Of a DNA stretch of 64,000 nucleotides, positions 48,451 to 58,326 are shown in pieces. Source of the stretch: Anaeromicropila herbilytica (lineage in GTDB: Bacteria; Bacillota; Clostridia; Lachnospirales; Lachnospiraceae); assembly GCF_016591975.1 (NCBI RefSeq), contig NZ_AP024169.1:1660001-1724000 (forward strand). Reading direction: 5' to 3'. A program made the position numbers and the translations under genes. The notes beneath the pieces are model-generated. The model was not told where the DNA came from. It worked only from the letters and a program-made list of their open reading frames with translations, and did not search any database. Within the stretch, counting starts at the first letter, position 1. Each line of letters starts with the position of its first letter.

Positions 48451-48638
48451 GGATAAAAGAATAGAATTAATTAAGAAAAACTTACCATGAAATGAATTGA
48501 TTATTGGAAATACAACTGATATACTAAAAATAATTTGAAATAAGAGGAAGCAAGATGGCAAATAGTTCAATTAACTAATTTGACACTTTTTCTTTGAAAA
48601 ATAGGTCATAAAAATATAGAAAGGCAATAGGTATCGAA

Positions 48639-49823
48639 ATGTTTAGTAAGAGAAAAACAATACAATTAGCAATAAGTATTGTTACATTGTGTATCGCAAT
48701 AAGTGGATGCAGCTTAAATAAAAATGCAAAATATTATTACAAAGAAGGTATGAAATATTTTAATGAGGAAAATTATAAAAAGGCAGAAGAAAATCTTGAG
48801 ATAGCGGTTACTAAAGATAAAAATAAAGCAGAATATGTACTTGGACATGCTTTTTCTTTAATAAAAATAGGTGATTATTCAGAAGCGATTAATCAGTTTT
48901 CTAAAGTGATTCTTGATAAGAATAATAAAATCGTGCTAGAGAATAACAAAAAGGCTTATAGAGGTATTGGAATCGCTTACTTCGAATCTTCTGATTATAA
49001 GAAAGCATATGAAGCATTCAATAAGTCAATTGACATTAAGGAAATGAATGATTTGAATCTTGATATCACGTATTATATTGCAAAGTGTGAAGAAAGATTG
49101 GGTCTGTATAAAGCGGCAGTTAAGAGTTATACAACTCTAATAAAAGAAGATAAGGAAGATATTAAAAATTACTGTTCTAGAGCATATTCTTACGAAAAAT
49201 TAAAGGAAAATGAAAAAGCGCTAAGCGATTATAATAAAGCAATTAAACTGGATAAGAAGAACTATGATGTATATTTTCTGAAATATTTCTTCGTACTAAA
49301 TACAAAGGGAACTGACGAAGCCAAAGAGGTACTACAGGATGCTCTGAATATAAAAAGTAAAGAGAGCAATTCTTATAATCAAGGGAAAATCTATTATTAT
49401 CTTGGAGATTATAAAAAGGCAGAATCTAAGTTACAGAAAGCATTAAAAGAGAAAAACGATAACGCAAATTTTTATCTAGGAGAAATCGCTTTTGGGGATA
49501 AAGATTATAACAAAGCAATAAAGTATTATGAATCTTATATTGGGAATAATTCTGTAATAAAATCAGGTACCGCATATAATCAGTTGGGGGTTAGCTACCT
49601 TACGGTAGAAAATTATGAGAAGGCATTGCTAACTTTTCAAAACGGAGTTCGACTTGGAGATCCAGAAACAATAAAAACATTAAAATACAATGAGATTGTA
49701 GCCTATGAAAAATTAATTCAATTTGACAAAGCACTTGTGAAAATGAAAGATTATCTAGCAAAGTATCCAAATGATGAAAGTGCGCAGAAAGAATATGAAT
49801 TTATTAAGACTAGGGTTCAATAA
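48639..49823 (+). CDS. TPR-repeat lipoprotein
   Basis: This 394-aa protein has a lipoprotein signal (lipobox ISGCS, Cys near residue 24) and then TPR repeats to the end (for example YYKEGMKYFNEENYKKAEEN). It should sit on the outer face of the membrane and act as an interaction scaffold. It lies 12 bp before hflX, so the two may be co-transcribed. No specific function can be assigned. Confidence 0.85.
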   Translation: MFSKRKTIQLAISIVTLCIAISGCSLNKNAKYYYKEGMKYFNEENYKKAEENLEIAVTKDKNKAEYVLGHAFSLIKIGDYSEAINQFSKVILDKNNKIVLENNKKAYRGIGIAYFESSDYKKAYEAFNKSIDIKEMNDLNLDITYYIAKCEERLGLYKAAVKSYTTLIKEDKEDIKNYCSRAYSYEKLKENEKALSDYNKAIKLDKKNYDVYFLKYFFVLNTKGTDEAKEVLQDALNIKSKESNSYNQGKIYYYLGDYKKAESKLQKALKEKNDNANFYLGEIAFGDKDYNKAIKYYESYIGNNSVIKSGTAYNQLGVSYLTVENYEKALLTFQNGVRLGDPETIKTLKYNEIVAYEKLIQFDKALVKMKDYLAKYPNDESAQKEYEFIKTRVQ

Positions 49824-49835
49824 TAGGAGGTATAT

Positions 49836-51080
49836 ATGGCAGAAATGATAGATAATAAAGAAAAAGAAGAACGTGTTATCTTAGTATCCGTAGCTACAAG
49901 CGATGGAGACGATACAGTGAGTTCTCTTAATGAGTTAGAAGAACTAGTAAAGACGGCAGGAGCTACTACTGTAGCAAAAATCATTCAAAACCGTGAAACA
50001 GTTCATCAAGGAACCTATATTGGAAAAGGAAAAATAGAAGAAGTTAAGCAATTAGCATATGAACTAGATGCAACTGGAGTTATAACCGATGATGAATTAT
50101 CTCCTGCTCAGTTAAAGAATCTAGAAGATGCATTACAGATGAAGATAATGGATCGAACAATGATAATCCTTGATATCTTTGCTTCAAGAGCATCAACGAG
50201 AGAAGGTAAGATACAAGTAGAATTAGCTCAATTAAGATATCGTTCTTCTAGATTAGTAGGTCTTAGAAGTTCTCTATCAAGATTAGGTGGTGGTATTGGA
50301 ACTAGAGGACCTGGTGAGAAAAAGCTAGAGATTGACCGAAGATTAATCGGTGATCGAATATCTCTATTGAAAAAAGAACTAGAAGACGTTAAGAAAAATC
50401 GTGAAGTTGCTAGAACGCAAAGAAGTAAGAATTCAATTCCAGTGATTGCTATAGTGGGATATACGAATGCAGGTAAATCTACACTATTAAATACATTAAC
50501 GAAAGCAGGAGTACTAGAGGAGGATAAATTATTTGCAACACTTGATCCTACTACAAGAAATCTAGTATTAGATAGTGGTCAACAGATATTACTAACTGAT
50601 ACGGTAGGATTTATAAGAAAGCTTCCTCATCATTTGATTGATGCATTTCGAAGTACATTAGAAGAAGCGAAATATGCAGATATTATCTTACATGTTGTAG
50701 ATGCTTCGAATTCAGAAGCTGATAAACACATGTATACAGTTTATGACACTTTGAATAATCTTGGTGTGAAAGATAAACCAATTATTACTGCATTTAATAA
50801 GATTGATCGTCTAGAAGAGAACTTCTCAATGAAAGATTTTAAAGCAGATAAGATAGTGAAAATATCCGCGCGAGAAAAGATAGGTTTAAATCAATTACTT
50901 GATACTATTGAAGAAATGTTAAGGGAGCAAAAAGTCTTAGTTGAGAAAGTGTTTTCTTATCCAGATGCAAGTAAGATTCAAGTAATACGTAAATATGGCC
51001 AGTTGTTAGAAGAAGAATACCAAGAAGATGGAATCTATGTGAAAGCATATGTACCTAAAGATATTTATTTAAGTTTATAA
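49836..51080 (+). CDS. hflX: GTPase HflX
   Basis: This 414-aa protein has the HflX N-terminal domain with a glycine-rich segment (GGGIGTRGPGE), a coiled-coil linker and a G domain. G1 is GYTNAGKST (Lys214), followed by DTVGFI and NKID. HflX is a ribosome-associated GTPase that splits stalled or stress-inactivated 70S ribosomes. AGGAGG lies before the ATG, and a terminator follows. Confidence 0.96.
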   Translation: MAEMIDNKEKEERVILVSVATSDGDDTVSSLNELEELVKTAGATTVAKIIQNRETVHQGTYIGKGKIEEVKQLAYELDATGVITDDELSPAQLKNLEDALQMKIMDRTMIILDIFASRASTREGKIQVELAQLRYRSSRLVGLRSSLSRLGGGIGTRGPGEKKLEIDRRLIGDRISLLKKELEDVKKNREVARTQRSKNSIPVIAIVGYTNAGKSTLLNTLTKAGVLEEDKLFATLDPTTRNLVLDSGQQILLTDTVGFIRKLPHHLIDAFRSTLEEAKYADIILHVVDASNSEADKHMYTVYDTLNNLGVKDKPIITAFNKIDRLEENFSMKDFKADKIVKISAREKIGLNQLLDTIEEMLREQKVLVEKVFSYPDASKIQVIRKYGQLLEEEYQEDGIYVKAYVPKDIYLSL

Positions 51081-51096
51081 ATCATGCTATTTGTTT

Positions 51097-51129
51097 AAGG
51101 TAAGTCTAAGATTAGACTTGCCTTTTTTT
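51097..51129 (+). terminator. Terminator after hflX
   Basis: AAGGTAAGTCTAA pairs with TTAGACTTGCCTT (one G-T pair) and is followed by a run of T. Confidence 0.85.
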
Positions 51130-51537
51130 ATTTCATAGTAAATTGCTCTGAATTTTCTATGAAATAAAAAAATGTAGCTTTTTTGCGACAACCCCAAATT
51201 TATACAATTTATGAAAGCTTTAGAACATATAAAAATAATATTTAATCAGGAGGATATGAGAGATGAAAGTATTAAATGAAAAGGTGGTATGAAAAAGAAA
51301 GCTATAAAATTACTGTAGGTCAATTTGAGGGATTTTATTATCTACTAAAAATAAATTAAAGATCACAAAAATAAGTTAGAGATTAGCTAACACCAATATT
51401 AGAATAACTAAAAAGTTAGGATAGGTAGGTGGTGTGTGATAATGGATCTATTCTCTATATAGTAAATATAGCATATAGAAGATTATGTAAAATGGTGATA
51501 TTCTTGAATATATATTAAACAATATTATATATTTGTA
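51130..51537. other. 400-bp gap with short decayed frames
   Basis: A good AGGAGG at 51249 is followed by very short frames. One is 9 codons long and the other, at 51276-51359, is 27 codons (starting MKRWYEKESYKITVGQ). Neither is recognised. The stretch may hold the remains of a small gene linked to the effector downstream. Confidence 0.35.
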
Positions 51538-51555
51538 TTGCGTTTTGGAGGGGCT

Positions 51556-52629
51556 ATGAAAGTAAATACAGATACATTAACTTATTCTACAAAAGATTTA
51601 CATACTATTTATAATGAATTTTTGAAGTTAGAAGAAAGCCTAAGTAGCGTGAGAATATCAATAAGTTATAATTTTTCAATAAAGCAACAAATTGATGCTC
51701 AATTAGAAGAAGTAGATAATATGATGACCATCATAGAAAATGGAATATTAAAGATGGAAGAATCATTAAAAACAGCTTCCAAGATGTATCAATATAATGA
51801 GAATAATATAGTTGATTATTATCTGATGCTAGATCAAATGGTTAAGGCAGCTGAAAAGGGATATCCATTAACTTTTGATCCAAATAATGAGTATGGTGGG
51901 GACCAAGGTAGCCCTAAAAATACTTATTCTAATGGTGATAAAACATTGGAAGATATTATTAAAAAATACTATCCTAATTTAACTAATACTCAAATACGGG
52001 ACTATCTAGATAAATTAAATAGTGAAGGTTGTGGCTATGTAGCGTTGGTAAATACTTTATTTAAACAATATGAGGGAAAAGAAGATGAGTTTGAAAAAAA
52101 TTTTGGTTTTCCTATGTATAGTATAGATAGTTCTGGAAAGAAACATTTGAATTTTGATTATGTAGTTGCTGATTTTTATGCATCAGAAGATAACCACAAT
52201 GATAAGAATTTTTTATTCATTCATTGGGATGAGAAAGATGATTCGGAAGATAAGTATAATGAGAAAACGAAAGTAGTAGAGGGAAATGGTACGACTTCAG
52301 AAGATAGAGAATATCGTTGGGAAAGATATCTGGAAAATCATAATATAAAAGGAAAAGTAGAAGATGTAAAAATAACTATAGATAATTATGATAAGTACTC
52401 TAAAAAAGGAGATGTTGTTATTGCTATAAGGCCTGTGCAATTAGAAAATGAATTTGGAGAAACTGTGGTAAATGATAAAACAAACGGTCACGCCATGACT
52501 GTAACAGGTGTGACGAAAGATGGACGATACATTGTATCATCATGGGGTGAAAAATATTATGTGAACCCAGATAAGATTGAAAATCAAAAAGATTCTTATT
52601 TTGATTTTCAGTTAGTAAGCTATAAGTAA
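51556..52629 (+). CDS. Putative type VII-type effector with papain-like cysteine peptidase domain
   Basis: The 357-aa protein has an N-terminal helical-hairpin region (about 1-105) like WXG100/LXG substrates. A Gly/Asn linker follows, then a domain from about 135 with EGCGYVALVN (candidate nucleophilic Cys), GHAMTVTGV (candidate His) and VSSWGEKYYVNP. That order suits a C39/papain-like fold. There is no Sec signal. The ATG at 51556 is preferred because GGAGGGG lies just upstream. No secretion genes are visible. The function is inferred from layout only. Confidence 0.55.
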   Translation: MKVNTDTLTYSTKDLHTIYNEFLKLEESLSSVRISISYNFSIKQQIDAQLEEVDNMMTIIENGILKMEESLKTASKMYQYNENNIVDYYLMLDQMVKAAEKGYPLTFDPNNEYGGDQGSPKNTYSNGDKTLEDIIKKYYPNLTNTQIRDYLDKLNSEGCGYVALVNTLFKQYEGKEDEFEKNFGFPMYSIDSSGKKHLNFDYVVADFYASEDNHNDKNFLFIHWDEKDDSEDKYNEKTKVVEGNGTTSEDREYRWERYLENHNIKGKVEDVKITIDNYDKYSKKGDVVIAIRPVQLENEFGETVVNDKTNGHAMTVTGVTKDGRYIVSSWGEKYYVNPDKIENQKDSYFDFQLVSYK

Positions 52630-52844
52630 CTAAAGGTAAGGAGTGAATGAATAGTGTTTAAATACTTCTTTGATTAACAATAGATTAGTGTTATCAATAT
52701 AGTTCACACTATTGTTTTAAGCGGAACTAGAGGTACCTTTATGAATTTAATGCTAATTGGGAAAGTGTTGAAAGAAAAATAGAAAAGTAATGCCAAATAT
52801 TATTTTCATAATCACTTATATTGTGGCAGTGAAAGGGTAAAAAA

Positions 52845-53642
52845 TTGAAATATAATTTTAAAAAATTATTAACTTTAAATGTTTTTATTATTTGTTCTAT
52901 TATATGTGTAGCATGCAATAAGAATATAGGAGAAAATAAAATGTCAGAAATAAAAGATGATCTGTATATGCCAAGCAAAGAAGAATTAGAGGAGATTTCT
53001 CCGCAATCCTATAATTTTGAATTAGCAGAAGAAAAAGGTCTACTTAAAGGAGAAACATTCAGTAAAAAGTATCTTAGAATGCAATCTTTGTATAAGAAAG
53101 CACTAGAGCAATATTTAATGAAAAAGATTGATATCAAAAAGTATGATGATGAATTAGCAAATAGTAAACTTCACTTTATCCCAGGTGATAAAGATAAAAG
53201 ATGTTTTTATCAAGTGTATGATTATATGGGACTTACTTTTTTCTATCTAAGAAATAATATTCATATTGAAAAATTGGATAGTGATGATTTGGAATTATTG
53301 AAAAAGTCAGAAGAAAATTATGATTATGCAATTTCAGAAGATTTAATTAAAATGGTTGAAAGAACCTACAAGAATATTATAATGGTATCATTTGAAGGGG
53401 ATGATGAATTTAATAAATACTATAATGCCATCTATGGAAATACTATTAATGGGGAAAGAATTATACCGAATACAGCACTAGTTTTAGAACTTAATGCACA
53501 ACCTGAGTTTGATAAGAAAGGTAACTTTGTAGATTGGCCAAAGGAGAAGACAAAAAATGATTATATAGATGATCTAATACTAAGATTAGAACAAGAATAT
53601 ACGGACAAGTTGGGAATACCTGTAGAAGTATTACAGTACTAA
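52845..53642 (+). CDS. Lipoprotein of unknown function, possible immunity partner
   Basis: This 265-aa protein has a lipoprotein signal (hydrophobic stretch, lipobox CVACN). The rest is acidic and helical with no recognised domain. It follows the effector-like gene on the same strand after about 215 bp. A surface-anchored immunity protein would fit, but nothing in the sequence proves it. The TTG or ATG start choice near 52845 is not certain. Confidence 0.55.
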   Translation: MKYNFKKLLTLNVFIICSIICVACNKNIGENKMSEIKDDLYMPSKEELEEISPQSYNFELAEEKGLLKGETFSKKYLRMQSLYKKALEQYLMKKIDIKKYDDELANSKLHFIPGDKDKRCFYQVYDYMGLTFFYLRNNIHIEKLDSDDLELLKKSEENYDYAISEDLIKMVERTYKNIIMVSFEGDDEFNKYYNAIYGNTINGERIIPNTALVLELNAQPEFDKKGNFVDWPKEKTKNDYIDDLILRLEQEYTDKLGIPVEVLQY

Positions 53643-53790
53643 GATAATCGTATATATGGAATCTTAAAAGTATAATAAAATTTAGACGAATGAATATAAA
53701 AACGAAAGGAATCGTTATATATGAAACATTATTATTCAAGATTTTATAAAAAAATCCAATAAAAAAACAGTATGAATAAATAACATTTAA

Positions 53791-53877
53791 ATACAATATA
53801 TAGTATATTACTAAAAAAATATAACACAATATAGTACATTGTTCACCTTGACTAAATGAATAAAAGTATGCTAATAT
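53791..53877 (+). promoter_or_regulatory. nrdD promoter with candidate NrdR boxes
   Basis: TTGACT (53848) and TAATAT (53872) with an 18-bp spacer form a promoter. Upstream, ATACAATATATAGTAT (53791-53806) matches the NrdR-box pattern well, and ACACAATATAGTACAT (53824-53839) matches it partly, 33 bp away. A hairpin with GGGTG/CACCC arms lies downstream (53898-53939) in the leader. The whole 53643-54039 gap holds no gene. Confidence 0.5.
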
Positions 53878-54039
53878 TCTAGTTGGGGAAAAGGACAGGG
53901 TGTCATATTTTTCGCGTATTAGCGTAAAAGTGGCACCCACACTCATTACCTTTTGCATTGGAATAAAATTACAAATTGTTATGCGATATATTAATAATAA
54001 CAATTAAGTTATGACAATTAGGAAGGGAGATTTGGCGTA

Positions 54040-56499
54040 ATGATACGTGTAGGTAAAAGAGATGGAGAGATTGCTGAATTCAATCTAAGCAAGATTAGTA
54101 ATGCAATAGAGAAAGCATTTCAAGCTACAAATATGTTTTTTAATGAGGACATTATTAATTTATTAGCGCTTAGAGTAACAGCAGAATTTCAAGAGAAGAT
54201 TAAGGGGGATATGATATCAGTTGAGGATATTCAAGATAGTGTAGAATCGGTATTAGAGCAATCTGGATATACAGCTGTAGCAAAATCATATATCCTATAT
54301 CGTAAGAATAGAGAGAAGATTCGTAACATGAATTCTACTATTCTTGATTACAAAGAAATAGTGAACAGCTATGTAAAAGAAGAAGACTGGAGAGTAAAAG
54401 AGAATTCTACAGTAACGTATTCTGTAGGTGGACTTATTCTACATAATTCGGGTTCGATTACGGCAAATTACTGGTTATCTGAGATCTATGATGATGAGAT
54501 AGCGAGTGCGCATCGAAACGCGGATATACATTTACATGATTTGTCCATGCTCACAGGTTACTGTGCAGGCTGGTCACTAAAGCAATTGATTCAAGAGGGT
54601 CTTGGGGGAATTCCTGGTAAGATTACATCTTCACCTGCAAGTCACCTATCAACATTATGTAATCAGATGGTTAATTTTCTTGGAATTATGCAAAATGAAT
54701 GGGCTGGAGCACAAGCTTTCTCCTCCTTTGACACGTACTTAGCTCCTTTTGTTAAAATTGATCATTTATCATATAGAGAAGTAAAACAATGTATTCAATC
54801 CTTTATCTATGGAGTAAATACACCTAGTAGATGGGGAACACAAGCTCCATTTTCGAATATTACACTAGATTGGACAGTTCCAAATGATTTAGCAGAATTA
54901 CCTTGTATCGTAGGCGGTAAGGAACAAGATTTCAAATATAAAGATTGTAAGAAAGAAATGGATCTAGTAAATAAAGCCTTTATTGAGATTATGATTGAAG
55001 GCGATGCGAATGGAAGAGGCTTCCAATATCCAATACCAACCTATTCTATTACCAAAGACTTTGATTGGTCAGATACGGAAAATAATCGTTTATTATTTGA
55101 GATGACTGCCAAATATGGAACACCTTATTTCTCAAACTATATCAATAGTGATATGGAACCTAGTGATGTTCGTTCCATGTGCTGTAGATTAAGACTTGAT
55201 CTTAGAGAACTTCGTAAAAAGACAGGTGGTTTCTTTGGTTCAGGAGAAAGTACTGGAAGCATCGGAGTAGTAACCATTAATATGCCAAGAATTGCTTACT
55301 TATCAAAAACAAGAGAAGAGTTTTATTCTAGGTTAGATAAGATGATGGACATTTCTGCTCGTTCTCTTAAAGTAAAGAGAAAAGTAATCGCAAAATTACT
55401 AGATGAAGGATTATATCCATATACGAGGAGATACCTAGGTAACTTTGATAATCATTTCTCAACAATTGGTCTAATTGGTATGAACGAAGTTGGTTTAAAT
55501 GCAGATTGGCTTGGAAATAATCTTACCGATAAGAATACGCAAGACTTTACAGTTGAAGTATTAAATCATATGAGAGAAAGATTATCTGATTATCAAGAAT
55601 TATATGGTGATCTTTATAATCTAGAAGCTACACCAGCAGAATCTACTACTTATCGTCTAGCAAAGCATGATAAAAAGCAATATCCAAATATAAAAACAGC
55701 TGGTAAAGAAGGAGACACACCTTACTATACCAATAGTTCACACCTTCCTGTAGAGTATACAGACGATATATTCGCTGCGTTAGATATTCAGGATAATTTA
55801 CAGACTTTATATACATCTGGAACCGTATTTCATGCATTCTTAGGTGAGAAGTTACCAGATTGGGAAGCGGCTGCTAAGTTAGTTAAAGCAATTGCGGATA
55901 ACTATAAATTGCCTTATTATACGTTATCACCTACGTATTCTATCTGCAAGAATCATGGATATTTGGCTGGAGAACAATTCGAATGTCCAATCTGTCATCA
56001 AAAAGCTGAAGTATATAGTAGAATTACAGGCTACTATCGACCTGTTCAGAATTGGAATGAAGGTAAGTCACAAGAGTATAAGAATCGTAAGATCTATAGT
56101 ATGGATAAATGCTCAAATAAAAATATAAAAAATAATGATGATACTAATGTTACAGAGCATTGGAACGCGATAAATACAACAGAAATAGGAAGTACGTCTA
56201 ATCATAATAAGAATTTTACAATTGAAACAAAAGATGTTACAGAAGGTCAAAAGAATGATGATAAACAAATTTATCTATTTACGACTAAGACATGCCCAAA
56301 TTGTAAGATTGCAAAAGATTATTTAAGCGAGATTCCTTATACAATTATCGATGCAGAAGAGAATACTGCTTTGGTTAGTAAGTATAAAATAATGCAAGCG
56401 CCTACGTTAGTAGTGGTTGATGGTGAAGAAGAATCGAAATATATTAATGCTTCCAATATTAAGAAATTTGCAGAGGAACAATTAATTTCAATTAAATAG
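54040..56499 (+). CDS. nrdD: Anaerobic ribonucleoside-triphosphate reductase NrdD fused to a redoxin domain
   Basis: This 819-aa class III reductase has an N-terminal ATP-cone (about 1-90) and the catalytic barrel. A zinc-type Cys cluster (CKNHGY, then CPICHQ) follows, and the glycyl-radical loop RITGYYRP has Gly664. A polar linker of about 60 residues then leads to a glutaredoxin/NrdH-like domain (about 740-819) with CPNC at 752-755. The fused redoxin probably reduces the active site in place of formate. No nrdG activase gene lies alongside. thyA and folA follow, forming a deoxynucleotide-supply group. Confidence 0.93.
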   Translation: MIRVGKRDGEIAEFNLSKISNAIEKAFQATNMFFNEDIINLLALRVTAEFQEKIKGDMISVEDIQDSVESVLEQSGYTAVAKSYILYRKNREKIRNMNSTILDYKEIVNSYVKEEDWRVKENSTVTYSVGGLILHNSGSITANYWLSEIYDDEIASAHRNADIHLHDLSMLTGYCAGWSLKQLIQEGLGGIPGKITSSPASHLSTLCNQMVNFLGIMQNEWAGAQAFSSFDTYLAPFVKIDHLSYREVKQCIQSFIYGVNTPSRWGTQAPFSNITLDWTVPNDLAELPCIVGGKEQDFKYKDCKKEMDLVNKAFIEIMIEGDANGRGFQYPIPTYSITKDFDWSDTENNRLLFEMTAKYGTPYFSNYINSDMEPSDVRSMCCRLRLDLRELRKKTGGFFGSGESTGSIGVVTINMPRIAYLSKTREEFYSRLDKMMDISARSLKVKRKVIAKLLDEGLYPYTRRYLGNFDNHFSTIGLIGMNEVGLNADWLGNNLTDKNTQDFTVEVLNHMRERLSDYQELYGDLYNLEATPAESTTYRLAKHDKKQYPNIKTAGKEGDTPYYTNSSHLPVEYTDDIFAALDIQDNLQTLYTSGTVFHAFLGEKLPDWEAAAKLVKAIADNYKLPYYTLSPTYSICKNHGYLAGEQFECPICHQKAEVYSRITGYYRPVQNWNEGKSQEYKNRKIYSMDKCSNKNIKNNDDTNVTEHWNAINTTEIGSTSNHNKNFTIETKDVTEGQKNDDKQIYLFTTKTCPNCKIAKDYLSEIPYTIIDAEENTALVSKYKIMQAPTLVVVDGEEESKYINASNIKKFAEEQLISIK

Positions 56500-56508
56500 T
56501 TGAATTAT

Positions 56509-56552
56509 AGTGGACAGATAAGGTAAAATATAATCTAACTGTCCACTTTTTT
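56509..56552 (+). terminator. Terminator between nrdD and thyA
   Basis: AGTGGACAG and CTGTCCACT pair around an AT-rich loop and are followed by TTTTTT. Confidence 0.82.
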
Positions 56553-56578
56553 GTAACACGTTTTGAAAGGAGAAAACC

Positions 56579-57409
56579 ATGAGTTTAGCAGATAACATAT
56601 TTATCGATATGTGCAATGATATTTTACAAAATGGTGTTAGTACCGAAGGAGAGAAAGTTCGTCCAAAATGGGAGGATGGAACTTTTGCATATACTATTAA
56701 AAAATTTGGTGTAGTAAATCGTTATGATTTATCTAAGGAATTTCCAGCAATCACACTTAGAAGAACAGGATTTAAAAGCTGTATCGATGAAATATTATGG
56801 ATCTGGCAAAAAAAATCAAATAATATTAATGATCTTAACAGTCATATCTGGGATAGTTGGGCGGATGAGAATGGGTCAATTGGAAAAGCATATGGCTATC
56901 AGTTAGGTGTGAAGCATAAATATAAAGAAGGCGAAATGGATCAAGTTGATCGTGTAATCTATGATTTGAAGAATAATCCTTACAGCCGTAGAATTATGAC
57001 AAATATCTATGTACATGAAGATTTGCATGAAATGAATCTCTATCCATGTGCTTATAGCATGACTTTTAATGTCACTGGTAACAAGTTGAATGCAATCTTA
57101 AATCAACGTTCACAGGATGTCTTGGCTGCGAACAACTGGAATGTATGTCAATATGCTGTATTAGTTCATATGTTAGCTCAGGTGTGCGGTTATGAGGTGG
57201 GTGAGCTAGTTCACGTGATTGCAGATGCGCATATCTATGATCGTCACATTCCAATCATCAAAGAATTAATCACGAGAAAGACTTATGATGCACCAACTTT
57301 TTGGATGAATCCTGAGATTAAAGACTTTTATCAGTTTACAGTAGATGATTTCCGTTTGGATAATTATGTTACAGGGGAAAAGATAACCAATATACCAATA
57401 GCAGTATAA
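56579..57409 (+). CDS. thyA: Thymidylate synthase ThyA
   Basis: This 276-aa enzyme has the catalytic Cys157 in LYPCAYS, the phosphate-binding SRRI segment, NQRSQD and the C-terminal IAV. It converts dUMP to dTMP using methylene-tetrahydrofolate, giving dihydrofolate, which the next gene's product recycles. AAAGGAG precedes the ATG. Confidence 0.97.
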   Translation: MSLADNIFIDMCNDILQNGVSTEGEKVRPKWEDGTFAYTIKKFGVVNRYDLSKEFPAITLRRTGFKSCIDEILWIWQKKSNNINDLNSHIWDSWADENGSIGKAYGYQLGVKHKYKEGEMDQVDRVIYDLKNNPYSRRIMTNIYVHEDLHEMNLYPCAYSMTFNVTGNKLNAILNQRSQDVLAANNWNVCQYAVLVHMLAQVCGYEVGELVHVIADAHIYDRHIPIIKELITRKTYDAPTFWMNPEIKDFYQFTVDDFRLDNYVTGEKITNIPIAV

Positions 57410-57463
57410 GGTTATTTCTTAATTTGATTTATTCGATAATAGATCAATTAAAAATGGAAAGGC

Positions 57464-57970
57464 ATGGATAGGAAGATGAATTTAATTGTAGCAGTAGATA
57501 AAAATTGGGCCATTGGCTTAGATAATAAATTACTAATCAGCATACCAGCAGACATGAGATTTTTTCGTGACGAAACGACTGGTAAAGTAGTCATCATGGG
57601 TAGAAAGACTCTGGAATCATTTCCTGGTGGTCAGCCACTAAAAAATAGAACGAATATTGTGATTTCTCGTGACAAGGATTATAGTGTTAAGGGTGCGATA
57701 GTAGTTCGTAGTGTAGAAGAAGCTCTAAAAGAGTGTGAAAAATACAATACAGAAGACATATATGTGATAGGTGGTTCTTCCGTATATGAGCAAATGCTAC
57801 CATATTGTAATGTTGCTCATGTTACTAAAATTGATTTTTCATATCAAGCTGATACCTATTTTCCAAATCTTGATGAAAAAGAAGAATGGAAGATTACTGA
57901 GGAGTCAGAAGAACAGACATATTATGATTTAGAGTATGCATTTTATAAATATGAGAGAGCGAATAATTAG
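57464..57970 (+). CDS. folA: Dihydrofolate reductase
   Basis: The 168-aa enzyme begins MNLIVAVDKNWAIG after four extra codons. It carries PADMRFFRDET (substrate-binding acid and Phe), VVIMGRKT, and YVIGGSSVYEQ (NADPH contact). ATG 57476 may be the true start, because the ribosome-binding site is too close to 57464. It follows thyA by 54 bp, a common pairing for folate recycling. Confidence 0.96.
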   Translation: MDRKMNLIVAVDKNWAIGLDNKLLISIPADMRFFRDETTGKVVIMGRKTLESFPGGQPLKNRTNIVISRDKDYSVKGAIVVRSVEEALKECEKYNTEDIYVIGGSSVYEQMLPYCNVAHVTKIDFSYQADTYFPNLDEKEEWKITEESEEQTYYDLEYAFYKYERANN

Positions 57971-57987
57971 AATATAATATATATAAC

Positions 57988-58042
57988 AAAAAGCATTGTA
58001 ATGTGAAGCGAATGTATTCATTTTATAATGCTTTTTTCTTTT
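57988..58042 (+). terminator. Terminator after folA
   Basis: AAAAAGCATTGTAA pairs with TTATAATGCTTTTT around a loop, followed by further T-rich sequence. Confidence 0.75.
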
Positions 58043-58219
58043 CTCAACTAATATTTTGAATACCCCCGCGTTTATTTACTAATTATTCCGACAATAGATC
58101 GTCTATATATTGTCATAATTTAATCTAGCAGCAGTCTATTTCAAGATAGAAAATTGGGAATAAAACTTACAAAATATGACTAAATATTAAAGAAAATGTG
58201 ATAATATTACATAAATTTA

Positions 58220-58247
58220 TTGAGAAATTACTAATATGTGGTATAAT
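58220..58247 (+). promoter_or_regulatory. Promoter for the chemoreceptor gene
   Basis: TTGAGA and TATAAT are separated by 16 bp, about 80 bp before the start codon. The remainder of the 57971-58326 gap is otherwise featureless. Confidence 0.5.
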
Positions 58248-58326
58248 TCATTTGTGTGTAGGAGTATTTTTGTTAGCAGATACATGTAAACAATAAGATT
58301 TATTAATTAATGAGCGGAGGAAGTAT

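Noticed and set aside
53491..54003. 170-residue minus-strand hydrophobic frame
   Set aside because: It runs antisense through the lipoprotein end and the nrdD promoter region. No ribosome-binding site or family was seen.
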